64,000 nt of DNA from Pedobacter sp. ISL-64 (GCF_018613605.1 NZ_JAGGPU010000008.1:1-64000), one strand, 5' to 3'; positions 25,426 through 34,990 are shown, counted from the first letter of the stretch. A program made the numbers and translations. Notes: generated by a model not told the origin, from the sequence alone.

Positions 25426-26351
25426 GCTAATATTGAAGTGTTAAGTTTTACAAACTTTTTTGCTATGTTTTCATTTGCCTTAAATATCTCCGGGTGGAAC
25501 ATGCAGGCTAAAGCTTCTATACCTTCAACCAGCGTACCTACGCTCGGCTGGGTGAACATATCAAAATCGGCAATATAAACCTGATTGTTTTTTACTGCCT
25601 CAAGATCGATCCAGCCTGGTTTTGAGGTTAACAGCTCGATTTCTTCCATGCTTCTTTTCATATCAAAGCCACATGGGGCAATAACTAAAACCTCAGGGTT
25701 ATATTTCAGGATTTTATTCCATTGCGTTACAATAGAGTCTCCACCAGGATTAGACAACATATCAACGCCACCGGCTGCTGCAATCTGAAAAGGAATCCAG
25801 TGTCCGCAATTGTATATCGGTTCGATCCATTCCATCAGCATAATCCTTTTTAACGGTGCACGGTTTGCCCTAAGCTGATCTAAAATATGATCCGTTTTCT
25901 TTTGCAGGCCTGCCAGATAGTTTAACGCTGCCTCTTCCTTTCCTAAAGCCCTGGCAATGGTAATGGCGCAATCGAAAACATCCTGTAAGTTATTTGGCGA
26001 TAAAGGTACCAGCGTTGGCTGTTTGCGAAGCTTCATTACGGCTGTTTCGGTACAAACAGTATCGATGTTGCACACCTCGCATATATCTTGTGTGAAAACC
26101 ACATCGGGTGCGATGCTTTCCAACAGTGCATCATCTATCCAATACAAACTTTTGCCTTGCGCTTTTGATGCCGAAAAGATCCGGTCTATTTCGATACTCG
26201 AATAGTTTTTGCCTTCTAATATGCAACGTACAACTTTTGGTTGATCTGCAGCCTCTTTAGGGCATTCGAATGTTACGCCATGTAGGTATTCTTGCAGGCC
26301 CATATCGTAAATCATTTTTGTGGCAGCAGGTAAAAAGGAAACAACTTTCAT
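25422..26351 (-). CDS. BtuF-like cobalamin-binding protein (periplasmic-binding fold)
   Basis: A 309-residue protein of the BtuF/FecB substrate-binding family. It starts MKVVSFLPAATKMIYDMGL, the usual first strand and helix of the mature domain, without a visible signal peptide. The segments IAPDVVFTQDICEVC and PEVLVIAPCGFDM match bacterial proteins annotated as cobalamin-binding. Lack of a signal peptide suggests either a cytoplasmic form or a corrinoid-handling role instead of periplasmic uptake. It is separated from the DUF6580 gene by a strong terminator. Confidence 0.82.
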   Translation of the reverse strand: MKVVSFLPAATKMIYDMGLQEYLHGVTFECPKEAADQPKVVRCILEGKNYSSIEIDRIFSASKAQGKSLYWIDDALLESIAPDVVFTQDICEVCNIDTVCTETAVMKLRKQPTLVPLSPNNLQDVFDCAITIARALGKEEAALNYLAGLQKKTDHILDQLRANRAPLKRIMLMEWIEPIYNCGHWIPFQIAAAGGVDMLSNPGGDSIVTQWNKILKYNPEVLVIAPCGFDMKRSMEEIELLTSKPGWIDLEAVKNNQVYIADFDMFTQPSVGTLVEGIEALACMFHPEIFKANENIAKKFVKLNTSILA

Positions 26352-26390
26352 TAGGATGTAAAAGGTAAAACGGAATTGATGTTCTAAGTT

Positions 26391-26429
26391 AAAAAAAATC
26401 CTCTTTTGAATCGAATCAAAAGAGGATTT
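26391..26429 (-). terminator. Strong terminator between the DUF6580 and BtuF-like genes
   Basis: AAATCCTCTTTTGA and TCAAAAGAGGATTT form a 14-bp stem with a six-base loop. On the minus strand it is followed by a run of eight T. It ends the riboswitch-controlled unit, leaving only about 40 bp as a possible promoter for the BtuF-like gene. Confidence 0.9.
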
Positions 26430-26476
26430 CTATCTTGTTTTTACTTGATTGGTGTTATACCAAACAATGGATCTTT

Positions 26477-27064
26477 CTACAGCTCCTGTGTTTGCAGTTT
26501 TAATACCGGGTATTTTGCTTTTAAGATTTCAAAAGCGCCAAAAAGCAAAGCACCATAGATTATTGTTCCTTCTAAGAATCTGATCTCGAATGGAATGGCT
26601 TTAATTAGGCAATCTATAAAACCATTTAAGTTTTGCGTATACAATGGGTTTTTATACCATGAACCGATATCACTTACAATCCAATGGATGAATACAATTA
26701 CGATTGTAGATAGGAATAAGCTGGCAATATTTACCTTCTTTAATAAGAAACGACCTGCTAAAACCATTAATGCAATTGCAAGGTATGTCCAAAGTTCTTG
26801 AACTAAAAACATATCTACATACTGTTTATAGATGGTTGTATAAAGTATTAAATCGCTTAAAAACAAACTCAATAGCGGAAAAGCGAATGCTTTAAGATGA
26901 TCTTTAAAATATGCTCCTCCAAATAAAGCTACGGCTCCTATTGATGAAAAATTAGCAAACTTTAATTCATCTGAGTTGAATGTTACCAGTAAACGTAAAG
27001 CCGTTATTGCCAATATCATTAACAACAAAATTAAAGTGCGTGGATTAAATTTTAAATGAGACAT
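26477..27064 (-). CDS. DUF6580-family integral membrane protein
   Basis: A 195-residue protein with about five or six hydrophobic helices and the conserved-looking N-terminal block FANFSSIGAVALFGGAYF. I match it to the DUF6580 family of putative transport proteins, reminiscent of small ECF-type S components. It directly follows the BtuB-like receptor gene (39 bp) downstream of a cobalamin riboswitch, so inner-membrane handling of cobalamin or a precursor is a reasonable inference. No ATPase gene is present in the window. Confidence 0.75.
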   Translation of the reverse strand: MSHLKFNPRTLILLLMILAITALRLLVTFNSDELKFANFSSIGAVALFGGAYFKDHLKAFAFPLLSLFLSDLILYTTIYKQYVDMFLVQELWTYLAIALMVLAGRFLLKKVNIASLFLSTIVIVFIHWIVSDIGSWYKNPLYTQNLNGFIDCLIKAIPFEIRFLEGTIIYGALLFGAFEILKAKYPVLKLQTQEL

Positions 27065-27103
27065 GCTATTTCTGGTTAATATTTAAACAAAGTTAAATTT
27101 TTA

Positions 27104-28972
27104 TTAGCGGATATTAAAACTTACACCTGTATTAAAGTTGAAGCCCAAACTATTGTAACCAATAATTTCGCTGTATTTTTCGTTCAGAATGTTTTTTGCA
27201 TCAAAAAATATCTTTACGCGTTTCTTTGCCAATGCATATTCGGCATAAGCATTTAACAATTTATAAGCAGGTAGATTGTCGACTGTATACGTGTTAAAAT
27301 TACCATCGGTACGTTTGCCGAAATAACGGTAATTTGCACTCACATATAAATTGCTTGTTGCCTGTGCACCTGCAGTAATGCCAAATGTATGTTTTGGTCT
27401 GCGGAAAAGATAGTTAGCAACGGCATTATCAACAAAGTTGAACTCATTGCCTTCCACATAAGCGTAATAGCCATTAATGTTAAACACACTGAATTTAACT
27501 GCTGGTTCAACTTCGAAACCTTTGGTTTTCTGACTTACCTGGTTAATGTATCCGTTAGGGTAAGCATAAATAATGGCGTCAGTTAAATCACGTTTGTAAC
27601 CTGCTAAACGTAAGCTAAATTTGTCGCCAGCAAAGCTAAAATTAACGCCAGCTTCGTAATTCTTCGATTTTTCCGGCTTTAAATCCAAATTAGCGCCAAA
27701 CTGACCAAAAAGCATGTTTAAGGTAGGAACTTTAAATGCTGTTGAAACCGTTCCAAATAATTTTATCTCTTTAATGACATTGATGCTTGGGGTAATTGAG
27801 TAGGTATAGTTTTCGCCATATTGTTCGTGTTTATTGTAACGTCCGCCTACTTCAAGGTTAAACACACTTAAATCGTGTAAGAATAATGATCCGTAAGCGG
27901 CAAAAATGTTGGTTTCCGGTTTATTTGTTGCTGATGATAATTTCATCACACGGTTATCGATACCCACCAATAAATCGAGTTTGTTACCCAATTTTTGGTT
28001 GTAGAATAAATCCAATAGTGATACCCTTCCTTCGTTAATGCTTGGGTACTGGCTATGCGCATCGTTTCTGGTACTTTCGAAACTATAGTTTAACGTTACT
28101 TTACCAGTTGCAAATTCGTATTTGGCATTGGTACCTGCAGCAAATTTTTTTAGGATAGAATAATTGTTTGCATCGGTAAAAGCGCCACCATCAAACTTGT
28201 AATTACCATAATAGTAGCGTACAAATGGATTTACAGAGAAATGATTATCCAGTTTGATTCCGAAATTCGCATTTAAGGCATCAGTTTTAAAGCCGTCTTT
28301 ATCAAATACGGCTGTACTTCCCACTGGTGTTGCCGCTTCTGAAATTCCATCGGTTTTGGTGTGGGTATAGTTAATATTATACGAAAAACCTTCAACACCA
28401 CCGTTTAAACCAATGGTTCCTTTGTAAGTTTCGTAACTGCCTGCACTGGCCACGCCATAAATGGTATTGCCTTTTGGACCACCTTTTTTAGTGATGATAT
28501 TGATTACTCCTGCAACGGCATCAGAACCATAAATGGTAGACTGACCGCCTCTTAAAATTTCGACATGATCGATCTGATCGATAGAAATCAATCTTAAATC
28601 GAATGCACCTCCGTTTCCTGATGGATCGTTTTGCACAATACCATCGATTAAAACCACGGCATAAGCACTTCCTGCACCTCTAAAAAATACCGATTTGTTT
28701 AATCCCGGATTGCTGCTTGAACCTGCTACAATAATCCCTGCCTGCTCGCTAATAAGTTCCGGCAATGATTTTCCGTTACTGCGCTGCAATACTTCACGAC
28801 TGATGATCGTAACCACTTTACCTGTCTGTGATTGTTTCTGGTCATTTTTTGTTGCAGAAATTACAACATCTTTGAGCTGCAAACTATCTTGTGTTTGAGC
28901 GTTAGCCACCTGGCTAATCATTAACTGCGCTAGCCCTAAACTGGCTACAGTTAGCATTCTTTTTTTGTTCAT
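27104..28972 (-). CDS. btuB: TonB-dependent outer-membrane receptor, BtuB-like
   Basis: The protein is 622 residues from the ATG at 28972. The signal peptide (MLTVASLGLAQLMISQVANAQ region) fits that start, whereas an upstream TTG at 29056 would bury it. The plug domain carries LKDVVISATKN, a TonB-box-like start, then SLPELISEQAGIIV and VEILRGGQSTIYGSDAVAGVINIITKKGG. The rest is a beta-barrel ending in F-N-I-R. The cobalamin riboswitch 110 bp upstream makes vitamin B12 the likely ligand. Confidence 0.92.
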   Translation of the reverse strand: MNKKRMLTVASLGLAQLMISQVANAQTQDSLQLKDVVISATKNDQKQSQTGKVVTIISREVLQRSNGKSLPELISEQAGIIVAGSSSNPGLNKSVFFRGAGSAYAVVLIDGIVQNDPSGNGGAFDLRLISIDQIDHVEILRGGQSTIYGSDAVAGVINIITKKGGPKGNTIYGVASAGSYETYKGTIGLNGGVEGFSYNINYTHTKTDGISEAATPVGSTAVFDKDGFKTDALNANFGIKLDNHFSVNPFVRYYYGNYKFDGGAFTDANNYSILKKFAAGTNAKYEFATGKVTLNYSFESTRNDAHSQYPSINEGRVSLLDLFYNQKLGNKLDLLVGIDNRVMKLSSATNKPETNIFAAYGSLFLHDLSVFNLEVGGRYNKHEQYGENYTYSITPSINVIKEIKLFGTVSTAFKVPTLNMLFGQFGANLDLKPEKSKNYEAGVNFSFAGDKFSLRLAGYKRDLTDAIIYAYPNGYINQVSQKTKGFEVEPAVKFSVFNINGYYAYVEGNEFNFVDNAVANYLFRRPKHTFGITAGAQATSNLYVSANYRYFGKRTDGNFNTYTVDNLPAYKLLNAYAEYALAKKRVKIFFDAKNILNEKYSEIIGYNSLGFNFNTGVSFNIR

Positions 28973-29084
28973 TTGATTGTGGTTTTGCCCACAGCCAACA
29001 GATAGAAAAGGAAATGAAAATACGAAAAACGTTAAGTATCTCAGTCCTAGCTTCAATCCCCGAAAGCTATGAAATTAAATGCTG

Positions 29085-29250
29085 AAGGCAGGTCTTCTGA
29101 CTTACTCCCGGGTTTCCGGCCTTCCCATCCCGACAAGTCGGAACAGTGGCAGATTGATTGGAAATCCGTTATGGAGCTTACAGCTGCGGGACAGTTACAG
29201 ATTTACACTGTATTCCCTTTTAATTCCGGGTGTAAAGCCGGAAACCAAAA
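29085..29250 (-). ncRNA. Cobalamin riboswitch upstream of btuB
   Basis: Read on the minus strand, the conserved cobalamin-aptamer blocks appear in order. AAAGGGAATACAG comes first, followed by AACTGTCCCGCAGCTGTAAGC. The B12-box blocks are GCCACTG (29142-29148), GGGAAGGCC and AGTCAGAAGACCTGCC. The B12-box region can pair with the leader to hide the ribosome site. The element represses btuB and the DUF6580 gene when cobalamin is abundant, by family precedent. The P1 limits are approximate. Confidence 0.95.
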
Positions 29251-29348
29251 GCGCTGCAAAAGTAACAAAATTAAGCAACATGTAAAATGCATGATGGAAA
29301 ATGGTGGTTTTAATAGAAAAACCTAAATTAGGAATCAAATTTTCACCC

Positions 29349-30596
29349 ATGAGAAGAATATTAATTGTTACATTTTCATTAATAAGCCTATCTGTTATGG
29401 CGCAAAAAACCGATACTGTTTTTTTGAAGAAACTGATGGAGTCTAAGCCTGAGCTTTTTTCTACTATACTTAGTCATCCTGATCAAAACCAGATCCAGAT
29501 TCTCTATACACAGGTTAACCGTGATGCGAAGAATAAACCCACTTTTAAAACCTTTAGCTACAATCTAGCTCCGCATCATTATTTTTATCCTGCGAGTACG
29601 GTTAAACTAGCCGCTGTAATTTTTGCCTTGGAAAAAGTAAACCGCTTAAAAAATAAAGGCTTAACGGCTAAGAGTACCATGATTACTGATAGTGCCTATA
29701 GAGGGCAAACAAAGGTTTTAACAGATATAAGTGCTAAAAATGGGCTTCCATCAATAGAACATTACGTTAAAAAGATTTTGCTTACCAGTGATAATGATGC
29801 TTTTAACCGTTTATTTGAGTTTATTGGTCGTACAGAGATTAATGAAAAACTGAAAGCGAACGGATTAAACGATAGCCGCATTTTAAACCGCCTGGCTATT
29901 GGCGATGCAGGAGAATCAGCTAAACATACCAATCCCATCAAATTTTACAATGGCGAACAATTGGTGTATGATCAACCGGCACAATACGATTCAAAAGAAT
30001 ATGAATTAAAATTAAGCAACCTGGTAATGGGTACCGGATACATGGATAGTACCAACAAGCTGGTAAACAAACCTTTCAGTTTAGCGGGCAAAAACGCTTT
30101 CGCCATTAACGATCAACAGAAACTGATGCAGAAATTGATTTTTCCTGATGCTTTTCCGGTTAAAGAACGGTTTAACCTTACTAAAGAAGATTATAAACTC
30201 ATTTATACTTATATGAGTAAGTATCCAACCGAAAGTGATTTTCCTAAATACGATCAGAAAGAATTTTGGACTACCTATGCAAAAATGTTATACTATGGAC
30301 GGGAACAGGTAACTCCTGATCCAAATATCCGCATCTTCAATAAATATGGAGATAGCTATGGCTACATCATTGATAACTCTTATTTCGTTGATTTTAAAAA
30401 TGGAATTGAATATTTCCTAACCGCGGTTGTTCATAGTAATGAGGATGGCATATTTAACGATAATAAATACGAGTATGATACAGTTTGTTTCCCCTTTACG
30501 AAAAACCTGGGCAGAACCATTTACGAATTGGAACTAAAAAGAGCTAAAAAACATAAGCCCGATTTAAGTAAATTTAAGATGGATTACACTTATTAA
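29349..30596 (+). CDS. Secreted class A beta-lactamase-like serine hydrolase
   Basis: The protein is 415 residues from the ATG at 29349. The signal peptide MRRILIVTFSLISLSVMAQ fits this start better than the upstream 29301. The SxxK motif is STVK at 83-86, in YPASTVKLAAV, and SDN is present at 147-149. The usual KTG is replaced by a KYG, in FNKYGDSYGY. This is a class A beta-lactamase fold, but the third-motif change and the long inserted segment of about 100 residues before it argue for a peptidase or another hydrolase. It is divergent from btuB. Confidence 0.8.
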   Translation: MRRILIVTFSLISLSVMAQKTDTVFLKKLMESKPELFSTILSHPDQNQIQILYTQVNRDAKNKPTFKTFSYNLAPHHYFYPASTVKLAAVIFALEKVNRLKNKGLTAKSTMITDSAYRGQTKVLTDISAKNGLPSIEHYVKKILLTSDNDAFNRLFEFIGRTEINEKLKANGLNDSRILNRLAIGDAGESAKHTNPIKFYNGEQLVYDQPAQYDSKEYELKLSNLVMGTGYMDSTNKLVNKPFSLAGKNAFAINDQQKLMQKLIFPDAFPVKERFNLTKEDYKLIYTYMSKYPTESDFPKYDQKEFWTTYAKMLYYGREQVTPDPNIRIFNKYGDSYGYIIDNSYFVDFKNGIEYFLTAVVHSNEDGIFNDNKYEYDTVCFPFTKNLGRTIYELELKRAKKHKPDLSKFKMDYTY

Positions 30597-30702
30597 AACC
30601 TTTCTCATCTTTTAAGGTTTATTGCGTATTAATTGTATAAAAAACTATACATTAATTAAAAAATAATATATTCGCATTTCAAAATTAAAGGATACATCTC
30701 TA

Positions 30703-32106
30703 ATGGCTAAACTATTAATAATTGATGATGAGCGTGCGATAAGGAGTACCTTACGCGAAATTCTGGAGTACGAAAATTACGATGTTGAAGATATCGATAA
30801 CGGCATTGATGGCCTCGAAATGATCAAAAAAGGAAATTTCGACCTGGTACTTTGCGATATCAAGATGAATAAGATGGATGGTATGGAAGTCCTGGAACAG
30901 GCACAGATCATTAAACCCGATTTGCCATTCATTATGATATCTGGTCATGGAACAGTTGAAACTGCCATTGAAGCCAGTAGAAAAGGAGCTTTTGATTTTA
31001 TTTCGAAACCACCTGACTTAAACAGGTTATTAATTACGGTCCGTAATGGTTTAGACCGTGGAAATTTAGTTACCGAAACCAAGGTTTTAAAACGTAAAGC
31101 AAGTAAAACCCGAGAGATTTTAGGCGAATCGGAAAGCATTTCTAAAATTAAAGAAACCATAGAACGTGTGGCTCCTACTGAAGCCCGTGTATTAATTACG
31201 GGCGCAAATGGTAGTGGTAAAGAATTGGTAGCCCGTTGGTTACATGAAAAATCGAACCGTGCCGATAGCCCTCTAATTGAGGTGAATTGTGCTGCTATCC
31301 CATCGGAACTGATTGAAAGTGAATTGTTTGGCCACGAGAAAGGTTCATTTACCTCTGCTGTTAAACAACGTATTGGTAAATTTGAACTGGCTAATGGTGG
31401 TACTCTATTTTTGGATGAGATTGGCGATATGAGTCTTTCTGCCCAGGCGAAAGTTTTACGTGCCTTACAAGAGCATAAAATTTCGCGTGTAGGTGGCGAA
31501 AAGGAAATTGAAGTAAATGTTCGTGTTTTAGCGGCAACCAATAAAGATTTAATGAAAGAAATCGAAGATGGTAACTTCCGTATGGATTTATACCACCGGT
31601 TAAATGTAATCAATATCCATGTTCCACATTTAACGGAGCGTACAGATGATATTCCAGTTATTGCGCAAAACTTTTTGGAAAATATTTGCAGCGATTATGG
31701 AATGCCTGTGAAGAAAATAAATGAAGCAGGTATGGCTGCTTTAAAGGCCTTACCGTGGACAGGTAACGTACGTGAATTACACAACATGATTGAACGATTG
31801 ATTATTTTGAGTGATAAGGTAATTACCGAAAATGATGTACGTGCATTCGCTAATCCAGGCGGTGGTACAAACATTGGTGCCGCAACCAGTGCGCAGATTG
31901 CCGGTGCTGGCGGTTCGAATCTGGCTTTTTCTTTCGATTCGTTCAATAACTTCCAGGATTATAAAGATCACGCAGAGCGAGAATTCATCAAATTCAAGCT
32001 GGAAAAGAACAATTGGAATGTATCAAAAACGGCGGATGAGATTGATATCCAAAGAAGTCATTTGTACAGTAAAATTGAGAAATTCGGCTTAAAAAGAGCT
32101 GAGTAA
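30703..32106 (+). CDS. Sigma-54-dependent response regulator (NtrC family)
   Basis: A 467-residue regulator in three parts. The receiver domain (1-120) carries phospho-acceptor Asp52 and Lys102. The AAA+ domain (about 140-375) carries Walker A GANGSGKE at 167-174, Walker B GGTLFLDEIGD at 232-242 and arginine-finger-type segments. A Fis-type helix-turn-helix ends the protein (NVSKTADEIDIQRSHLYSKI). The sigma-54-contacting loop reads GSFTSA at 214-219 instead of GAFTGA. No sensor kinase is adjacent. It activates sigma-54 promoters, and three candidate sites lie at 38.5-40 kb. Confidence 0.93.
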   Translation: MAKLLIIDDERAIRSTLREILEYENYDVEDIDNGIDGLEMIKKGNFDLVLCDIKMNKMDGMEVLEQAQIIKPDLPFIMISGHGTVETAIEASRKGAFDFISKPPDLNRLLITVRNGLDRGNLVTETKVLKRKASKTREILGESESISKIKETIERVAPTEARVLITGANGSGKELVARWLHEKSNRADSPLIEVNCAAIPSELIESELFGHEKGSFTSAVKQRIGKFELANGGTLFLDEIGDMSLSAQAKVLRALQEHKISRVGGEKEIEVNVRVLAATNKDLMKEIEDGNFRMDLYHRLNVINIHVPHLTERTDDIPVIAQNFLENICSDYGMPVKKINEAGMAALKALPWTGNVRELHNMIERLIILSDKVITENDVRAFANPGGGTNIGAATSAQIAGAGGSNLAFSFDSFNNFQDYKDHAEREFIKFKLEKNNWNVSKTADEIDIQRSHLYSKIEKFGLKRAE

Positions 32107-32151
32107 GGCGTAACTGTAAGTGCCATTAGTTTAAGGAGAAAACAAAAATAT

Positions 32152-32290
32152 TGTCATCCTGAGCATGTCGAAGGAAAAATATTTTTGTTTTCGACTATAA
32201 AAAGTCTTCGACAAGCTCAGACTGACAACTGAAATTAAAAGATTTCTCCTCCAAAGGAGTTCCTTTGGAACACTACAGTCGAAATGACAA
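32152..32290. repeat. Compound dispersed repeat
   Basis: Nested inverted repeats occupy the gap between the regulator gene and the convergent ClC gene. The outer ends are TTGTCATCCTGAGC and GTCGAAATGACAA. Inside are CTTCGACAAGCTCAG and CTCCAAAGGAGTTCCTTTGG. The same modules recur at 58866-58922 and 59922-60026. Confidence 0.65.
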
Positions 32291-32307
32291 TCTCCCAGGA
32301 TTTAGGA

Positions 32308-34098
32308 CTAGCCCATGTAATCATTCTGCCTCATCAACAATGCCCGGTATTTATTAAAAATGGCGGTTTTAGAAACGAACCCCAAATATTGGTTCTGCGC
32401 AGTTAATACGGGTAAAATCCATACATTATCTTGCTCCATCTTTTCTAATACCATTTTCAGATCATCATTTTCGGTGACGGCGTTCGGTGCAGGCTGTACC
32501 AAATAAGAAGCTAGCAAATTTTCCTTATCAGGGTGATTAATCATTTCGTTAAATAGCTCTTCTATATAAATGATGCCCTTAAAATCGCCCAGCTCGTCTG
32601 TTACAGCGCAAATGTTTTTACGGGATTGCATAATCTCGTTCATCTTAGCCGAAATCAGATCGTTCATACGTAATTGAGGATAAGTTTTCTCGATCAAATA
32701 CTTTAGTTTCATTTGGTTTAAAACCGTTGTATCCTTATCCTCATGAGATAATAACTCACCCTTATCGGCAAGTGCTTTAGTATAAATAGAATGTTTTTGC
32801 GAGCTGCGGTTAATGGCATAAGAAATGGCAGTGGTAATCATCAGCGGTACCATTAAGATATATCCACCAGTGATTTCGGCAATCAGGAAGATGCCAGTTA
32901 AGGGAGCATGCATAATAGAGCCCAAAGCAGCCGCCATACCTGCAACAATAAAGTTCGAAACATTTAATTGCGCCAAACCAGATAGATTTACCACATAGGC
33001 AAAGATAAACCCGATTAAACCGCCCATAATTAAACTGGGCGCAAACGTTCCGCCGTTACCACCAGCGCCCAAGGTAACCAAAGTCGCTATCGACTTCATG
33101 AAAATAGTTACTACTGTAAACAACACCACTAAAGCCGGAATGGTATTGTAATCGGCGAAGATACTATTATTGATCACTGTTTGGTAATCGCCTTTTAACA
33201 GTCCCTTTATTGTGATATAACCTTCGCCGTAAAGTGTTGGGAATAGAAAAACCAAAACTCCAAGCATTAAACCACCCACAATAACTTTGGTATAAGGATG
33301 TTTTATTTTATAGAATAATCCTTTTACAGCATAATTGGCTTTTGTAAAATAAATGGAGAATAAGCCGATAAAACAAGCCAGTATCACATAATAAAACAAT
33401 GCGTTCACCTTCCATCCTTCTGTAACCAAAAAGAAAAGTTGCTGTGTGTAGAATAATCTTGCTACTACTGCAGCTGTTGCAGCCGATAATAAAAGCGGGA
33501 TAAACGCAGGAATGGTAAACTCTGGTAATAAAATTTCGATAGCAAATACAATCCCAGCCACTGGACTATTAAATGCTCCTGCAATACCTGCTGCTGCGCC
33601 ACAGGCCACTAGCATGGTAATTTCGCGATAAGATAAACCAAGTAAACGGCCAAGGTTTGAGCCTATTGCAGACCCACTTGTAACAATTGGTGCTTCCAAA
33701 CCTGTTGAACCACCAAAACCTACCGTAACGGCTGCGGTAATAATCTGCGAATAAATATTGTGTGCTTCTACCTTGCTCGATTTTTTCGAAATGGCATAAA
33801 GCAATGGGGTTAAACCAGTTTCGAATTTAGTTTTACGGATAAAATACTTGATGTACAAAACCGTTAAGAAAATACCGATCATCGGAAACACAAAATACAG
33901 GTAGTATTTATATTTCCAATGCCAATCTGATTGAAGAAATTCTTCGATGTGATGCGTTAGGCTCTTTAGAGCTGCGGCGGCTAATCCTGCTAAAACCCCA
34001 ACAATTACAGCGAGGATAATTAAGAAATTACGGTTTGATATTTTAGATTTTCGGTACTGATTAACCTGATCAAGGTAATTTACAAATCTGATATACAT
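32308..34098 (-). CDS. ClC family chloride channel/transporter with CBS domains
   Basis: A 596-residue protein from the ATG at 34098; the earlier ATG at 34149 adds 17 residues unlike the family. The ClC domain (about 25-420) has the gating glutamate Glu135 in STGLEAPIV and the selectivity segment GGNGGTFAPSLIMG. The C-terminus (about 450-590) carries two CBS-like repeats. At the position of the proton glutamate of E. coli ClC (second E of IIEEM), this protein has Ile189 (AIEIL), so proton coupling may be lost or altered. Confidence 0.92.
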   Translation of the reverse strand: MYIRFVNYLDQVNQYRKSKISNRNFLIILAVIVGVLAGLAAAALKSLTHHIEEFLQSDWHWKYKYYLYFVFPMIGIFLTVLYIKYFIRKTKFETGLTPLLYAISKKSSKVEAHNIYSQIITAAVTVGFGGSTGLEAPIVTSGSAIGSNLGRLLGLSYREITMLVACGAAAGIAGAFNSPVAGIVFAIEILLPEFTIPAFIPLLLSAATAAVVARLFYTQQLFFLVTEGWKVNALFYYVILACFIGLFSIYFTKANYAVKGLFYKIKHPYTKVIVGGLMLGVLVFLFPTLYGEGYITIKGLLKGDYQTVINNSIFADYNTIPALVVLFTVVTIFMKSIATLVTLGAGGNGGTFAPSLIMGGLIGFIFAYVVNLSGLAQLNVSNFIVAGMAAALGSIMHAPLTGIFLIAEITGGYILMVPLMITTAISYAINRSSQKHSIYTKALADKGELLSHEDKDTTVLNQMKLKYLIEKTYPQLRMNDLISAKMNEIMQSRKNICAVTDELGDFKGIIYIEELFNEMINHPDKENLLASYLVQPAPNAVTENDDLKMVLEKMEQDNVWILPVLTAQNQYLGFVSKTAIFNKYRALLMRQNDYMG

Positions 34099-34149
34099 CC
34101 TATTGTTTTTTAATAGAGGGCGAATGCCCAAAAGTAACAAAAACAACAA

Positions 34150-34173
34150 GAGAAGCCAATTTAAAGGCTTCCT
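34150..34173 (-). terminator. Weak terminator after the RluA-type gene
   Basis: GAAGCC and GGCTTC form a six-bp stem extended by A/T pairs, immediately after the stop at 34174 on the minus strand. It is followed by a T-rich stretch. The ClC start lies 50 bp beyond. Confidence 0.45.
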
Positions 34174-34896
34174 TTATGCATCAAATTTATCCAATAACTT
34201 AATTAAGGTTGCGAAATCTTTTGGGTATGGTGCATCGATCACAATATCTTTGTCGTCTAATCCTTTAAAAACCAGGTGCCTGGCGTGTAATGCGAAACGT
34301 TTCATAATGGGTTGCTCCTCTTCGCCTTTTGTTAATTTATAACCTCTCTTAATTGACGAAAGAAAAACAGGTTTCCCTTTGTACATATCATCGCCAACAA
34401 TGGCTGCCCTTTGTGTTGCTAAGTGAATACGGATCTGGTGCATACGACCAGTTATTGGCTTGCACTCAACCAATGTATAATGTTTGTAGTATTTTAACGA
34501 ATCGAAAATGGTTTCTGCTCTTTTACCTTCTGCCCTATCAATGGTTACATTTTTATTGCCATCGTTCAAGATCGGAAGATCAACTGTTAACTGGTCGAAA
34601 ATGACATGCCCATCTACTACCGCATGATAGGTTTTATTCACCTTTCTTCTTTCGAACTGCATAGAAGCATGACGGTAACCTTCTGGATTTTTGGCGATAA
34701 TTAAAGCGCCAGAAGTTTCTTTATCCAAACGGTGACAAACCTGTGCATCATCGCTATACTGTTTGGCCAGGCGTAACACATTGGTTTCTCCAGATCCACC
34801 ACGTTCATCGAGCGAGGCTAAAAATGGAGGTTTATTGATAACAATAAAATCGTTGTCTTCGAAAAGAATAAGGTCTTTAAAATTGGGAAACTTCAA
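34174..34896 (-). CDS. RluA-family pseudouridine synthase
   Basis: A 240-residue RNA pseudouridine synthase. Catalytic Asp58 sits in VCHRLDKETSG, and the second motif is PITGRMHQIRIHLA. No S4 domain precedes the catalytic domain. Its target (23S rRNA or tRNA) is not evident from the sequence. It is distinct from the TruC-like member at 15912-16595. Confidence 0.9.
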   Translation of the reverse strand: MKFPNFKDLILFEDNDFIVINKPPFLASLDERGGSGETNVLRLAKQYSDDAQVCHRLDKETSGALIIAKNPEGYRHASMQFERRKVNKTYHAVVDGHVIFDQLTVDLPILNDGNKNVTIDRAEGKRAETIFDSLKYYKHYTLVECKPITGRMHQIRIHLATQRAAIVGDDMYKGKPVFLSSIKRGYKLTKGEEEQPIMKRFALHARHLVFKGLDDKDIVIDAPYPKDFATLIKLLDKFDA

Positions 34897-34990
34897 ACTG
34901 TGCTGTAATTAATGAAGCGCAAAAATACGATTTTATTTTTTCTTATAGTCGGCGTTGCCTTTAATTTATTCATCTTGCCAGCGCGAGTAA

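Noticed and set aside
29069..29326. Two plus-strand frames of 68-85 codons upstream of the serine hydrolase
   Set aside because: They run through the cobalamin riboswitch on the opposite strand, and their translations resemble no protein.
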